Below are positions 1-8,779 of a stretch of 64,000 bases of DNA, piece by piece. Under the pieces are notes generated by a model. The model was not told the DNA's origin. It worked only from the letters and a program-made list of their open reading frames with translations, and ran no database searches. The stretch is from the NCBI RefSeq assembly GCF_000744095.1, contig NZ_JQLI01000001.1:1116001-1180000 (forward strand), given 5' to 3'. Made by a program: the position numbers and the translations under genes. Source of the stretch: Cupriavidus necator A5-1 (lineage in GTDB: Bacteria; Pseudomonadota; Gammaproteobacteria; Burkholderiales; Burkholderiaceae). Positions within the stretch are counted from its first letter, which is position 1, and each line of letters starts with the position of its first letter.

Positions 1-1782
1 GCCGTGCTCGCGAATCTTGCGGATCATCGCCACCAGGCCGGGCAACTCCGCGGGCGGCAGGCCCGCGGCCGGCTCGTCGAGCAACAGCAGGCTTGGCCCC
101 AGCGCCAGTGCCCGCCCGATCTCCAGCAGCCGCATCCGGCCATAGGGCAGGTTGCGCGCTTCCTCGCCGGCAACGTCCGAGAGGCCGACAAAGTTCAGCA
201 GGCTTGCCGCCCGCTGGCGCGCCTGGCGCTCTTCCTCGCGATAGCGTCGCGTATGGAGGACGACATCAAGCAGCGACGACCGGAACGTATGGTGCAATCC
301 CACCAGCACGTTCTCCACGCTCGTCATCTCGCCGAACAGCTGCACGTTCTGGAATGTGCGGGCGATGCCGCCGAGCGCGATCTCGGAGGGCGCCCGGCCC
401 GATATCGGCTTGCCGTCATACGTAATGACACCGTCGGTCGGCGCATAGATGCCGGTGATGACGTTCATCATCGTGCTCTTGCCGGAACCGTTCGGTCCGA
501 TGAGTCCATGCACGGTGTTCGGGGCGATGCGAAGATCGACCGTATTGAGCGCCTTCAGGCCGCCGAATCGCATGACAATGCCGCTTGCCTCCAGCACCGG
601 CTGGTCGCTCTTCAATGGCCGGGCGGGATTGACGAGTGCCAGCGGCGCAGCGACGCCACGCGCAATGCCCCCGCGTTCATCCGCCCACGCCTGCCCGACC
701 TTGCCGAGGGTGCCCTTCAGGTAGCCGGTAATGCCATCTGGCAGGTAGAACACGACGGCCAGGATCATCAGCCCGAAGATCGTCAGCCGATGCTCCGTGA
801 TGTCATTGAGGGTGAACGCGAACACCACGAAGCCCGCCACCGCGGCCAGCGGAATCGCCAACGCCCGCATCGTCACGCGGCTGCACTTGAGCGCCCATGC
901 CGCATATGCCGCCACGACTACCGCGATGCCGACGGTCAGCAGACGAAACAGGAACGGGTCGGACAGGAGGTTGGGCAGCACCACCACCACCGCCGCGCCC
1001 AGGATGGCACCGGTGCGGGACCTGCGCCCGCCGAGCGTCACTGCCAGCAGGAAGAGTACGGCCAGCTCGATCGTGAAGTTGTTCGGCGCAATGTACTCTT
1101 CCGAGTAGGCGAACAGACCGCCAGCCAGGCCCGCCAGCGCCGCGCTGATGACAAAGGCAATGACCTTGTACCTGTAGACGGAGACTCCCATGCAGTCGGC
1201 TGCGACCGGACTGCCCCGCAGCGCGATGAACGCCCGACCGAAATGAGACTTCAGCAGCCGCGTCACGGCGACCAGCGACAGCGCCACCATCACCAGCGTG
1301 AAGTAATAGAAGTCCACCGCCGTCACCTGATGACCGAGCACCACCGGCTTGCGCAGCTGGAGTCCCTGCGGACCGTTGGTGAGGAAGTCCATCTCGTTAA
1401 GGAGAATCGCGATGATCGTCCCGAACGCGAGCGTCACCATGGCGAGATACGGACCGGTCACGCGCAACGCCGGGAGCGCCAGCACGGCACCAAGACACGC
1501 GGTGATGGCCATGGCGGCGGGCAATGCCACCCAGAATGGCAGCCCCGCCTTCACGGCAATCAGGCCCGCCGCATACGCGCCCACGCCAAAGAGACCCGCG
1601 TGACCGAGCGAGACTTCGCCCGTATAGCCGACCACGATGTCCAGGCCGAACAGCAGGATGGCATAGATGCCGATCACGACCAGCAGATGGATATAGTACG
1701 GATTGGTGATGACGAGCGGGAGCGCCGCCAGCCCCGATAGCAGTGCCGTCGCGAGGAGTGCCTTGCTGCTTTTCATGGTCAT
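1..1782 (-). CDS. Branched-chain amino acid ABC transporter permease/ATP-binding fusion (LivM-LivG), partial
   Basis: One open frame encodes an inner-membrane permease of the LivM type (about residues 1-330, multiple hydrophobic segments, GYTGEVSLGHAGLFG motif near residue 45) followed without a stop by a LivG-type ATPase (from about residue 360). The ATPase shows Walker A GPNGSGKST, Q-loop TFQNVQLF, a signature region ending RMRLLEIGRAL and Walker B LLLLDEPAAG. The protein would form the membrane and energising parts of a high-affinity branched-chain amino acid or related amide importer. The C-terminus runs off the left edge, so only about 594 codons are visible. Its ATG overlaps the livH stop (ATGA), which points to translational coupling. 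LivM-LivG fusions are known in proteobacteria. The partner genes livH and livK are broken here, so this system is probably not functional unless it uses other partners. Confidence 0.9.
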   Translation of the reverse strand, partial: MTMKSSKALLATALLSGLAALPLVITNPYYIHLLVVIGIYAILLFGLDIVVGYTGEVSLGHAGLFGVGAYAAGLIAVKAGLPFWVALPAAMAITACLGAVLALPALRVTGPYLAMVTLAFGTIIAILLNEMDFLTNGPQGLQLRKPVVLGHQVTAVDFYYFTLVMVALSLVAVTRLLKSHFGRAFIALRGSPVAADCMGVSVYRYKVIAFVISAALAGLAGGLFAYSEEYIAPNNFTIELAVLFLLAVTLGGRRSRTGAILGAAVVVVLPNLLSDPFLFRLLTVGIAVVVAAYAAWALKCSRVTMRALAIPLAAVAGFVVFAFTLNDITEHRLTIFGLMILAVVFYLPDGITGYLKGTLGKVGQAWADERGGIARGVAAPLALVNPARPLKSDQPVLEASGIVMRFGGLKALNTVDLRIAPNTVHGLIGPNGSGKSTMMNVITGIYAPTDGVITYDGKPISGRAPSEIALGGIARTFQNVQLFGEMTSVENVLVGLHHTFRSSLLDVVLHTRRYREEERQARQRAASLLNFVGLSDVAGEEARNLPYGRMRLLEIGRALALGPSLLLLDEPAAGLPPAELPGLVAMIRKIREHG

Positions 1783-2631
1783 ACCTTCTTGATGATCGTC
1801 TTGCCGAACAGGCCCGCCGGTTTCAGGGCCAGTGCGAGCAGCAGGAGTACAAGGCCAGGGACATCCTTGTAGCCCGTGGAGAAGTAATAGCCGGTCGCCG
1901 TTTCGGAGATGCCTAGAATCAGCCCCCCTACGATCGCGCCCAGGCCGGAGGTCAGGCCGCCGATGATGGCGACGGCAAGCGCCTTCAGTCCCAGCGATGC
2001 GCCCATGCCGGCGCCGGCCAGCGTCAGGGGCGCGATCAGCACGCCCGCGAAGGCGGCGGTCGCGCATGACAAGGCGTAGGAGAATGTGATGACCTGGCTG
2101 GTATTGATGCCCATCAGGCCGGCCGCGTCGCGGTCCGCGGCGGTCGCGACCACCGCCTTGCCGTAGATCGACTTGCGGTTGAAGAGCTCGATGCCTGCCA
2201 TGAGCCCAAGCGCCCCCGCTACCACCAGGATCTCCATCGGCAGGAGGTTTGCCCCCCTCGGACACCGGCGCCGGAAACCGGACGTCTTCCTTGCCCCAGA
2301 TGTTCTCGGCAACGTTCTTGACGATGATGCCGATCGCGATGGTCGACATGATCCAGCCTTCGGACTTGAGGCGCATGGCCGGCCTGACCGCGATGCGTTC
2401 GACGCCAACCCCGTATAGGGCGCCGAACACCAGCACCAGCGGAATCATCAGCCAGTAGTTCACGTGCGCGACGATGGAGAGGCCCATCAGGGCACCGATG
2501 GCCAGCGCTTCGCCCTGGCCGAAGTTAAGCGTGCCAGAGGTCGCGAAGGTCAGCTGGTAACCAAAGGCGATCACGGCATAGATCATTCCGACAGCGCAGC
2601 CGCTGAACAGAATTTGCATGACGACATCCAT
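1779..2631 (-). pseudogene. livH: LivH-type branched-chain amino acid permease, frameshifted
   Basis: The N-terminal part starts at ATG 2631 (GGAG about 6 nt upstream) and gives MDVVMQILFSGCAVGMIYAV, a typical LivH start, through to VRFPAPVSEGG. The C-terminal part, beginning ANLLPMEILVVAGALG and ending TIIKKV, lies in another frame. The frames meet at a run of six C on the plus strand (2252-2257); removing one base would restore a normal LivH of about 283 residues. The change is either a real frameshift mutation or a homopolymer sequencing error. The product would be the second membrane subunit of the Liv importer. It is transcribed between the livK remnant and livM-livG with a 4-nt overlap downstream. 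Confidence 0.85.
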
Positions 2632-2747
2632 GGAGGACTCCGTTCTGTTTAGGCTTCGGTCGGGACGCAGCCGCGCCGCGGGAGCGTGCGAGACATCGTG
2701 AGGGACGTCGCGCCCCGACCTTCCTGACTCGTGCAGGAATGTACGCG

Positions 2748-3120
2748 CTACTTCGCCTGGTCGGCCTTGACCACTTCACCCTTGCGAATGGTGGCCATCA
2801 GCGCCTTCGAGGAATCCTTGAACAACTCGTGGTTGTCCTTGGAGAAAGGCCCGGTGTAGCGCATGATGACGCCGTCGACCGGGCCCTCGAGGTTCTCGAG
2901 CGCCTCGCGGATCTTCGCACCGTCGGTGGAACCCGCCTGCTTGATCGCCGCGGCCAGCAGGTAGACCGAGTCATATCCCGGCGCTGCCCAGCCGAGGCCT
3001 GCAATCCGCTCGACCTTGTAGGTCTTCTTGAAGTTGTCGACAAAGGCGGTTCCCTTCGCGCTGGCGCCCGGCACGAACGTCTGCGGAAATACCGCCCCCT
3101 CCGCGTTGGTCCCTGCTGTT
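2748..3120 (-). pseudogene. Branched-chain amino acid-binding protein (LivK type), C-terminal fragment
   Basis: The frame reads about 120 residues matching the end of periplasmic type-1 Leu/Ile/Val-binding proteins: GTNAEGAV, a GLGWAAPGYDSVYLLAAAI stretch, and a YTGPFSKDNHE region before the stop. The signal peptide and roughly the first two-thirds of a normal ~380-residue protein are missing. Going upstream, homology stops near 3117 and a stop codon follows just beyond, exactly where recombinase-element sequence begins. The missing N-terminal part is not found on the far side of the element, so a deletion accompanied or followed the insertion. The gene is the first of the liv transcription unit, so its loss would remove substrate recognition. 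Confidence 0.85.
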
Positions 3121-3598
3121 GCAGATCGCTATTTTGGCTAATGGCGACCGCTAATTACGCCAATGTGGGTGCCAGCCAGGATAGATTAAGGAAAAACGCT
3201 CTTCTCCTACCGATGCTCGCGAGTGCTTTCAATGGTGATCTCCCCAGCGCGAAGATCGTGGCGTAAACGCGGATCGCCAGAATGCCCCCATTTCTTTCGA
3301 TCTTTCGCGCGGTCATACGCACGGCTCTACCGAACTATCACCCTTCCCGTCCGCCCTGCCCGGCCAGCAACAGAATTTCGCCGACACCGGCTCGGCGTAG
3401 CCCGCGTTAGCTGAATTAATGATCCGCCGCGCCGCATTAGCGGAACCCTTGGACATGGATGGAAAGTGGCGTTGCTCTTTCACAACGGCAAAAAACGCCA
3501 CTGAACGACCGTTTCGCCATATAGATCAAATGTTTACAGCCATGTGATCGCTAGCGGATATAGCGGTCACCGCTAGCGGAATTAATGATCCTCAACAG
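3121..3598. other. Non-coding end of a recombinase element with short repeats
   Basis: No gene is recognised here. The stretch carries related short motifs built on GCTAAT/GCTAGCGG. CGCTAGCGGA occurs twice (3549-3558 and 3571-3580), and the 13-mer GAATTAATGATCC occurs at 3413-3425 and 3579-3591. A further GGCTAATGGCGACCGCTAAT stretch lies at about 3136-3155, next to the livK breakpoint. The repeats sit next to tyrosine recombinase remnants, so they are probably terminal or recombination-site sequences of a RIT-like (recombinases in trio) element. This assignment is inferred from position and repetition. Confidence 0.5.
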
Positions 3599-3811
3599 CA
3601 CTCGACCGGCACTCATCTACTGCAAGCAGGAGTTGACCTGAGTGTCATTGCACTGTGGCTTGGACACGAAAGCCCGGCCACAACTCACATGTACGTCGAG
3701 GCCAACCTCGCGATGAAGGAGCGCGCGCTCAATACCTTGCAGCCACCTCACAGTAAAATCCCGCGGTATCGACCGCCCGACCGCCTGATGCAGTTCCTTG
3801 AAAGCCTGTAA
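3599..3811 (+). pseudogene. Tyrosine recombinase (phage integrase family), C-terminal fragment
   Basis: About 70 residues of the catalytic C-terminus remain, beginning at HSTGTHLLQAG, continuing LSVIALWLGHES and TTHMYVEANL with the catalytic Tyr, and ending FLESL before TAA. The Arg of the HxxR box and everything N-terminal are missing. The right-hand copy of the GAATTAATGATCC repeat lies immediately upstream. Tails of this type are found in the multi-recombinase (RIT-like) elements common in Burkholderiales. It is non-functional as it stands. Confidence 0.8.
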
Positions 3812-3844
3812 TTATGCGCAGAGTCCACGCCACGAACTCACTGC

Positions 3845-4378
3845 ATGGCCAATCGCAGCACGGCGAATGGGTGTTCGTGGCTTGGAACTGCGCATAATCG
3901 CGAGATCGTCATAGTTTCGCCCATGCAAATAAAGAGGAGAATCTGCCCGCTCTGGCCACAAACGGCGCAGGTATTGAAGCAGTTTGCCGAGGAAGCGCGA
4001 CTGGACATGCGGTCGGATACGCCGCTCTTCCGCAACCAGCGAGGACAGCGGCTCACCCGGTTCGGTCTCGGTTACATCTTGTCGAAGTGCATTCAGTCGT
4101 CAGCGGTCAAATGCCCGTCCCTGGCCAACAAACGACTTCACCCGCACAGCGCCCGACATAGTACGGCGATGCTATTGCTCAAATCCGGCGTAGCCTTGGT
4201 AGACATAAGTCACTGGCTCGGTCACGTTAGCGTCAACACGACCAACCGCTATGCGAGCGCCGACCTGGAAATGAAACGTCAGGCCATTGCTCGAGCAGGG
4301 GCACTTGCAAGCTCCGTCACGCCACCACGCTCGTGGCGCTGTGACACCTCCGTCATCGAGTGGCTTGCTACGCTCTAA
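3845..4378 (+). pseudogene. Second tyrosine recombinase, C-terminal catalytic fragment
   Basis: Homology begins at about position 3923 (IKRRICPLWPQTA) and includes the catalytic block HPHSARHSTAMLLLKSG, HWLGH and TTNRYA with the catalytic Tyr, ending in a tail like that of the preceding fragment (SVIEWLATL). The N-terminal SAM-like core-binding domain and the first catalytic Arg region are absent. The first ~25 codons of the open frame do not look like recombinase. Together with the fragment just upstream, it suggests collapse of a two- or three-recombinase element. It is unlikely to be active. Confidence 0.8.
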
Positions 4379-4439
4379 CGCCGACTTAATGGGGAGTCCG
4401 ATCGCTCGGGCTCCCTTGTTCGCCGACAGCATCTCCGCA

Positions 4440-4620
4440 GCCAGTCCAGGTTCGAGCGCGCCAGGCGCGAGACCTCCAGCGCAAACACAGCGCCCACTTG
4501 CCCCATCGAGACATCCGCCACCAGCGTCTTGAAGTCCTCGCGGCCCGTCATCTGGGCGCCTGACTGGCCGAGGTCCCGGTCAAGGATGCGGATCGATGTG
4601 TCCGGCCAGCCCAGTGCCAA
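4440..4620 (-). pseudogene. Serine recombinase (resolvase-like), N-terminal fragment
   Basis: About 60 residues match the catalytic domain of large-type serine recombinases: ALGWPDTSIRILDRDLGQSG, then TGREDFKTLVADVS, and VGAVFALEVSRLARSNLDW with the conserved SRLARS. Homology is lost on both sides: the catalytic Ser region before ALGW is absent, and the frame becomes random after SNLDW. It lies head-to-head with the tyrosine recombinase fragments and belongs to the same patch of mobile-element debris between the liv locus and the phasin gene. Confidence 0.75.
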
Positions 4621-4688
4621 AGGGCGATGCCATCGATTTCTCCATCATCCCGGGTGCCGTGGCGGCCGTCGGCCAGCGCGTCCATGCC

Positions 4689-5108
4689 CTACTTGGGATG
4701 CAGCAACTTCTTAATCTCCTCCATATGCTCCGTGGCCCGCTGCGTGATGGTGGCCAGCGCATCGACCTGCGACTTGCGTGCCATCTCCGCGAGATCCTTC
4801 ATATCGGTCAGCGCCGTCTGGTAGGCCACGCGAATCATCTCCGCCTGCTTGCCAGGGTCGATCAAGCCAGCGCCACCGGCCTGGGCCTGGGCAAAGTCCT
4901 GGATTCCCTGCATGGTCCGGGTCAGGATCTCGGATTGCTTCTGTGCCATGGCTTGCATCGCCTCATAGGTAACCTTGTTGCTCTCGGCTAGCGCCTCCAT
5001 GTCCTTGCGCTGCGACTCGATGATCGGCGACATATCAAGCCCCGGGACCTTGAAGTCCAGCATCATCTTGGTCACGTTGGCGAAGGGGTTGGTTTGGGTG
5101 GTCATCAT
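4689..5108 (-). CDS. Phasin family protein
   Basis: The 139-residue protein starts MMTTQTNPFANVTKMM and is almost entirely predicted helical, with heptad-like stretches (SNKVTYEAMQAMAQKQSEI, MEEIKKLLHPK), as in PhaP-type phasins that coat polyhydroxyalkanoate granules. The start at 5108 is chosen because AGGAGA lies 5-6 nt upstream; the open frame extends further upstream but without protein-like sequence. It lies downstream of acsA on the same strand with an enoyl-CoA hydratase remnant between them, which suits a role in carbon storage. The phasin assignment rests on composition and general pattern, not a catalytic motif. Confidence 0.75.
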   Translation of the reverse strand: MMTTQTNPFANVTKMMLDFKVPGLDMSPIIESQRKDMEALAESNKVTYEAMQAMAQKQSEILTRTMQGIQDFAQAQAGGAGLIDPGKQAEMIRVAYQTALTDMKDLAEMARKSQVDALATITQRATEHMEEIKKLLHPK

Positions 5109-5179
5109 TGTCTCCTGTTGAAAGGAATCGTTGCGGGTTCGCAGGCAGGCAGCGACGATAATCGCCAACGCCATCGCGC

Positions 5180-5310
5180 CTAGTCTAGGTGGGGGTGGGA
5201 GGTCCGGGAGAATTCCTCGTCGATGTGCACCGCGTTGTTGTCGCCCGAGACGGCGGCGAACAGCACGATATCCACCAGCCCCTTCGTAAACTGCTTGGAT
5301 CTTGCCGCCC
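5180..5310 (-). pseudogene. MaoC-like (R)-specific enoyl-CoA hydratase remnant (PhaJ type)
   Basis: About 35 residues read FTKGLVDIVLFAAVSGDNN then AVHIDEEFSRT, which is the hydratase-2 signature of MaoC/PhaJ proteins with the catalytic Asp and His. Flanking sequence upstream and downstream is unrelated, and a stop follows soon after. PhaJ supplies R-3-hydroxyacyl-CoA for polyester synthesis, so its position next to a phasin gene is sensible. It is too short to fold or work. Confidence 0.65.
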
Positions 5311-5518
5311 TCACAATCCGTGCGTCGAACCTGGCTGGACGCAACGCACATCTTCCGAAAAATCCCGTTCCGACTCTGCTCTGTTGCGGCACGTGCGCGC
5401 CTACATCTGTTCTATAGCCTGTTCCGGGTAGGAATGCTGTCCGCAAGCGTACCGTCCCGCGGAATTTCACGTCCATGTCCGCACACGCGCGAGTCCCGCC
5501 GTTAGGGGCCGCTTCGGC

Positions 5519-7492
5519 TCAGCGGAGCTGCTCGAGGATCGCTGGATTCTCAAGCGTCGACACATCCTGCGTGATCGCCTCGCCATTCGCTAGCGAACGC
5601 AGCAGCCGGCGCATGATCTTGCCAGAACGCGTCTTCGGCAAGTTGTCGCCAAATCGAATGTCCTTCGGTTTCGCAATCGGTCCGATCTCCTTGCTCACCC
5701 ACGCCCGCAACGCGTTTGCGATCTTCACCGCTTCCTCGCCCTCGGGGCGCGCGCCCTTCAGCACGACGAACGCAATGACGGTTTCGCCGGTGATCTCGTC
5801 CGGCCGGCCGACCACGGCAGCCTCGGCCACCAGCGCATTCGCAGCCAGCGCCGACTCGATCTCCATGGTGCCAAGCCGGTGGCCGGACACATTGAGCACA
5901 TCGTCGATACGCCCCATGATCGTGAAATAGCCCGTCACAGGGTCACGGACGGCGCCATCGCCGGCAAGGTACAACTTGCCGCCAAGCTCTTCCGGGAAGT
6001 AGCTCGACTGATAGCGCTCGGGGTCGCCCCAGATGGTGCGCAGCATCGCGGGCCACGGGCGCTTGATCACCAGGATCCCGCCCTGTCCGGCAGGCACGTC
6101 CTGCCCGGTTTCATCGACCACCGCCGCCATGATCCCCGGCAACGGCAGGGTGCACGAGCCCGGCACAAGCGGCGTCGCGCCGGGCAGCGGCGAGATCATG
6201 TGCCCGCCCGTCTCGGTCTGCCACCAGGTATCGAGGATCGGGCAGCGTGCGCCGCCGATGTTGGTGTAGTACCACATCCACCCTTCCGGATTGATCGGCT
6301 CGCCGACGGAGCCAAGGATGCGCAGCGACGACAGGTCATAGTTCGACGGACTCACCTTTTCGTCAACAGCGGCTGCCTTGATGAGCGAACGGATGGCGGT
6401 TGGCGCGGTATAGAAGACCGTGACCTGGTGCTTCGCGATCATGTCCCAGAAGCGGCCCGCGTTCGGGTAAGTCGGCACGCCTTCGAACAGCACCTGGGTG
6501 CCGCCGACCGCGAGCGGGCCATAGGCGATATAGCTGTGGCCGGTGATCCAGCCAATGTCAGCGGTACACCAGAATACATCCGACGGCTTCCAATCGAAGG
6601 TCCATTTCATGGTCTGCGCGGCCCACAGCAAAAAGCCGCCGGTGCTGTGCTGCACGCCTTTCGGCCTGCCGGTCGAACCAGAGGTGTACAGGATAAAGAG
6701 CGGATGCTCGGCACCAACCCATTCCGGTTCACAGGTGCTGGCCTCGGCTTGCGCCAGTTCATGCATCCACAGATCGCGATCCGCGTTCCACTGTATCTTG
6801 CCGCCCGTGCGCTGGTACACGATCACGCTCTTCACCGCCTCGCAGCCGCCCAGCGCGAGGGCTTCGTCCGCGATACTCTTCAGCGGCAGGGCTTTGCCGC
6901 CGCGCATCTGTTTGTCCGCAGTGACCAGCGCAACGGCACCCACACCCACCAGCCGTTCGTGCAGCGATTTCGCGGAGAAGCCGCCGAACACGATCGAATG
7001 CGTCGCGCCGATTCGCGCGCATGCCTGCATGGCGACCACGCCCTCCACCGACATTGGCAGGTAGATCACGACACGGTCACCCTTCTTCACGCCACGTCTC
7101 CTGAGCGCGTTCGCGAAGCGGCACACGCGTTGCAGGAGATCCTGGTAGGTCACGGTGGCCACGGTGCCATCGTCGGCTTCAAAGAGGATAGCAACCCGGT
7201 CGCCATTGCCGGCCTCGACATGGCGATCAAGACAGTTGTACGAGGCGTTTAGCTCTCCATCTTCGAACCACGTGTAGAACGGCGCGTTCGACTCGTCCAG
7301 GACTTTGGAGAAAGGCGCCTTCCATGTCAGCGTCTCGCGTGCGAGACGCCCCCAGAAGCCGTTGTAGTCGGCTTCAGCCTCGGCGACGAGGGTCTTGTAC
7401 GCGTCCATGCCAGAGATGGCCGCATCTGCCGCAAGCTCTGCGGGCGGCGGGAACAGGCGGTGTTCGTGGAGAACCGATTCAATGGATTTCAT
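5519..7492 (-). CDS. acsA: Acetyl-CoA synthetase (acetate--CoA ligase, AMP-forming)
   Basis: The 657-residue protein converts acetate, ATP and CoA to acetyl-CoA through acetyl-adenylate. It has the family core: P-loop-like [11 protein letters not shown] (about residue 268), [10 protein letters not shown] (about 420), the YLAGDGA adenylation motif and a C-terminal [11 protein letters not shown] whose Lys (about residue 629) is the acetylation-regulated catalytic lysine. Length is normal for Acs. The ATG has CAGGAG 8 nt upstream. About 120 bp upstream is the palindromic site at 7614-7629 that is also found before yjcH-actP, so uptake and activation of acetate are probably co-regulated. Propionate ligase is the main alternative, but length and context favour Acs. 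Confidence 0.93.
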   Translation of the reverse strand: MKSIESVLHEHRLFPPPAELAADAAISGMDAYKTLVAEAEADYNGFWGRLARETLTWKAPFSKVLDESNAPFYTWFEDGELNASYNCLDRHVEAGNGDRVAILFEADDGTVATVTYQDLLQRVCRFANALRRRGVKKGDRVVIYLPMSVEGVVAMQACARIGATHSIVFGGFSAKSLHERLVGVGAVALVTADKQMRGGKALPLKSIADEALALGGCEAVKSVIVYQRTGGKIQWNADRDLWMHELAQAEASTCEPEWVGAEHPLFILYTSGSTGRPKGVQHSTGGFLLWAAQTMKWTFDWKPSDVFWCTADIGWITGHSYIAYGPLAVGGTQVLFEGVPTYPNAGRFWDMIAKHQVTVFYTAPTAIRSLIKAAAVDEKVSPSNYDLSSLRILGSVGEPINPEGWMWYYTNIGGARCPILDTWWQTETGGHMISPLPGATPLVPGSCTLPLPGIMAAVVDETGQDVPAGQGGILVIKRPWPAMLRTIWGDPERYQSSYFPEELGGKLYLAGDGAVRDPVTGYFTIMGRIDDVLNVSGHRLGTMEIESALAANALVAEAAVVGRPDEITGETVIAFVVLKGARPEGEEAVKIANALRAWVSKEIGPIAKPKDIRFGDNLPKTRSGKIMRRLLRSLANGEAITQDVSTLENPAILEQLR

Positions 7493-7613
7493 TGCTTACT
7501 CCTGCGTGCATATTGAGCATGGGGCCATGCCGCCGCGCCATCCTCTGCCTTCCTCCCTGAAACAAGCGGCTCAAGGCCTTTGCCAAACTGTGCACGCAAT
7601 CGCCTTTGAAGTC

Positions 7614-7629
7614 GGTACGCCGCCGTACC
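7614..7629 (-). promoter_or_regulatory. Palindromic operator-like site upstream of acsA
   Basis: The 16-mer fits GGTACGNNNNCGTACC exactly. On the plus strand GCAATCG lies at a fixed distance on its left (9 nt, then T and C before the palindrome). The same arrangement and further matching bases occur at 16588-16603 upstream of yjcH-actP. The site is 122 bp before the acsA ATG, inside the 158-bp gap after the DUF294 gene. A shared activator or repressor site is inferred; the binding protein is unknown. Confidence 0.7.
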
Positions 7630-7650
7630 CGGTGCGCGGCACCGGCGCGA

Positions 7651-8769
7651 TCAGATGCCCTGGCGAGAGTCCAGGTAATCCAGTGCCAGGTGCTTCTGCA
7701 ATACACGGGCTTGGCGCAAGGCGTCGAGCAATGCGCGCCGCTCGCCCGCCTCCAGTTCGTCCGGGTCCACATGGTTGTGCATGGGCATGCCGCGTTCGAA
7801 GCAGCGCTGCTGTGTCTTCAGGCGCAACCTCTGGATGCAATCGAAAGCGAGGATCCACGCTTGCACATCCTTCGGCGCCAGGCGTCCCATCTCGCTGGCC
7901 CGCCTGAGGCGATGCGCCGTATTGCTTGCGCGGGCGCCGCAAGCCAGGCCGTAGATGCGGGCCGCATCGACGAACAGCGTGGCGGCGTCCAGCTTCAGAT
8001 CGATCGTTCCGGCGAACTCACCGCGCTTCGCGACCACGAAGTCCCGCAGTAAACCAAGCGGTGCTTTGCGCCGCAGTGCATTCGCGGTCATCTGGAACAG
8101 GAAGCGCGGGTTGTCCGGCGCCATCTTCCCGAGCCAACCCCTCAATGCCTGCGCCAGCTCCCCGGCGCCGTAAAGCGGCCGCAAGTCGAAGAAGATGGTG
8201 GCGTTAAGCAACCCCGGCGGATCACCTTCGATGATCCAGCTCGCGAAGCGCTCCCGCCATTCATGCAGGTCCAGGCACCATTGCGGATTGCTCGCCATAA
8301 TCTGGCCGGTGCACAGCGGGAACCCGCAAGCATCGAGCGTTTCGTTGATGCGCAGCGCCAGCGGCAGCATCCGGTCGCGCATTGCCTCTGCGCCGCCGCT
8401 GCCCGCTACGATTATCCCGTTGTCCTGGTCGCTCGACAGTGTCTGTTCCTGGCGGCCTTCGCTGCCGAGGGCGATCCAGCACCAGCGCATGCCCGCCATC
8501 TCCTCCCCGGCACAGGCGAGATCGATCACGCGCTGCGTCAATGCATCGTTGAGCGTCGAGATGAGCCGGGTAGTCGGCTCGCTTGCCGCCTGGCCCGCCA
8601 CGCGCTGCCAGAGCGATCGAATCTCCGCGGCTGCCCGCTGCAGGTCCCTTTCGTCCTGCGCGCCGGCGATGCGCAGCCTGGCTCCCGCGATATCGCGCGA
8701 GAACGCACCGCCCCCCACGGCGGTCGGGTTGAAGGCGGCATCGGGATGAATCGTTGGCGGATCGCTCAT
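7651..8769 (-). CDS. DUF294 nucleotidyltransferase-like protein
   Basis: The 372-residue cytosolic protein has the GlnD-like nucleotidyltransferase block GSEGRQEQTL-SSDQDNGI near residues 101-118 (PF03445) and a helical DUF294_C part at the C-terminus. Many relatives carry CBS or cyclic-nucleotide domains N-terminal to this block; here that region is short and lacks them. The start is placed at ATG 8769 (GAGGA 8 nt upstream), 10 nt after the exonuclease gene stop, so it is the last gene of the operon before acsA. In Pseudomonas a nuclease/DUF294 pair also sits beside actP, so the association is probably functional. The substrate is unknown. Confidence 0.85.
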   Translation of the reverse strand: MSDPPTIHPDAAFNPTAVGGGAFSRDIAGARLRIAGAQDERDLQRAAAEIRSLWQRVAGQAASEPTTRLISTLNDALTQRVIDLACAGEEMAGMRWCWIALGSEGRQEQTLSSDQDNGIIVAGSGGAEAMRDRMLPLALRINETLDACGFPLCTGQIMASNPQWCLDLHEWRERFASWIIEGDPPGLLNATIFFDLRPLYGAGELAQALRGWLGKMAPDNPRFLFQMTANALRRKAPLGLLRDFVVAKRGEFAGTIDLKLDAATLFVDAARIYGLACGARASNTAHRLRRASEMGRLAPKDVQAWILAFDCIQRLRLKTQQRCFERGMPMHNHVDPDELEAGERRALLDALRQARVLQKHLALDYLDSRQGI

Positions 8770-8779
8770 GGTCGATTCC

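Noticed and set aside
4..1740. Long plus-strand open frame of 578 codons
   Set aside because: Same codon phase as the LivM-LivG gene on the other strand; its translation is Arg/His/Gln-rich with no fold-like pattern, a GC-bias shadow.
4623..4688. Plus-strand frame reading GDAIDFSIIPGAVAAVGQR
   Set aside because: Too short, no start or known family; left as part of the debris.
7598..7640. Sigma-54 promoter overlapping the shared palindrome
   Set aside because: No TGGCAC-N5-TTGC spacing could be found at both sites; similarities were partial.
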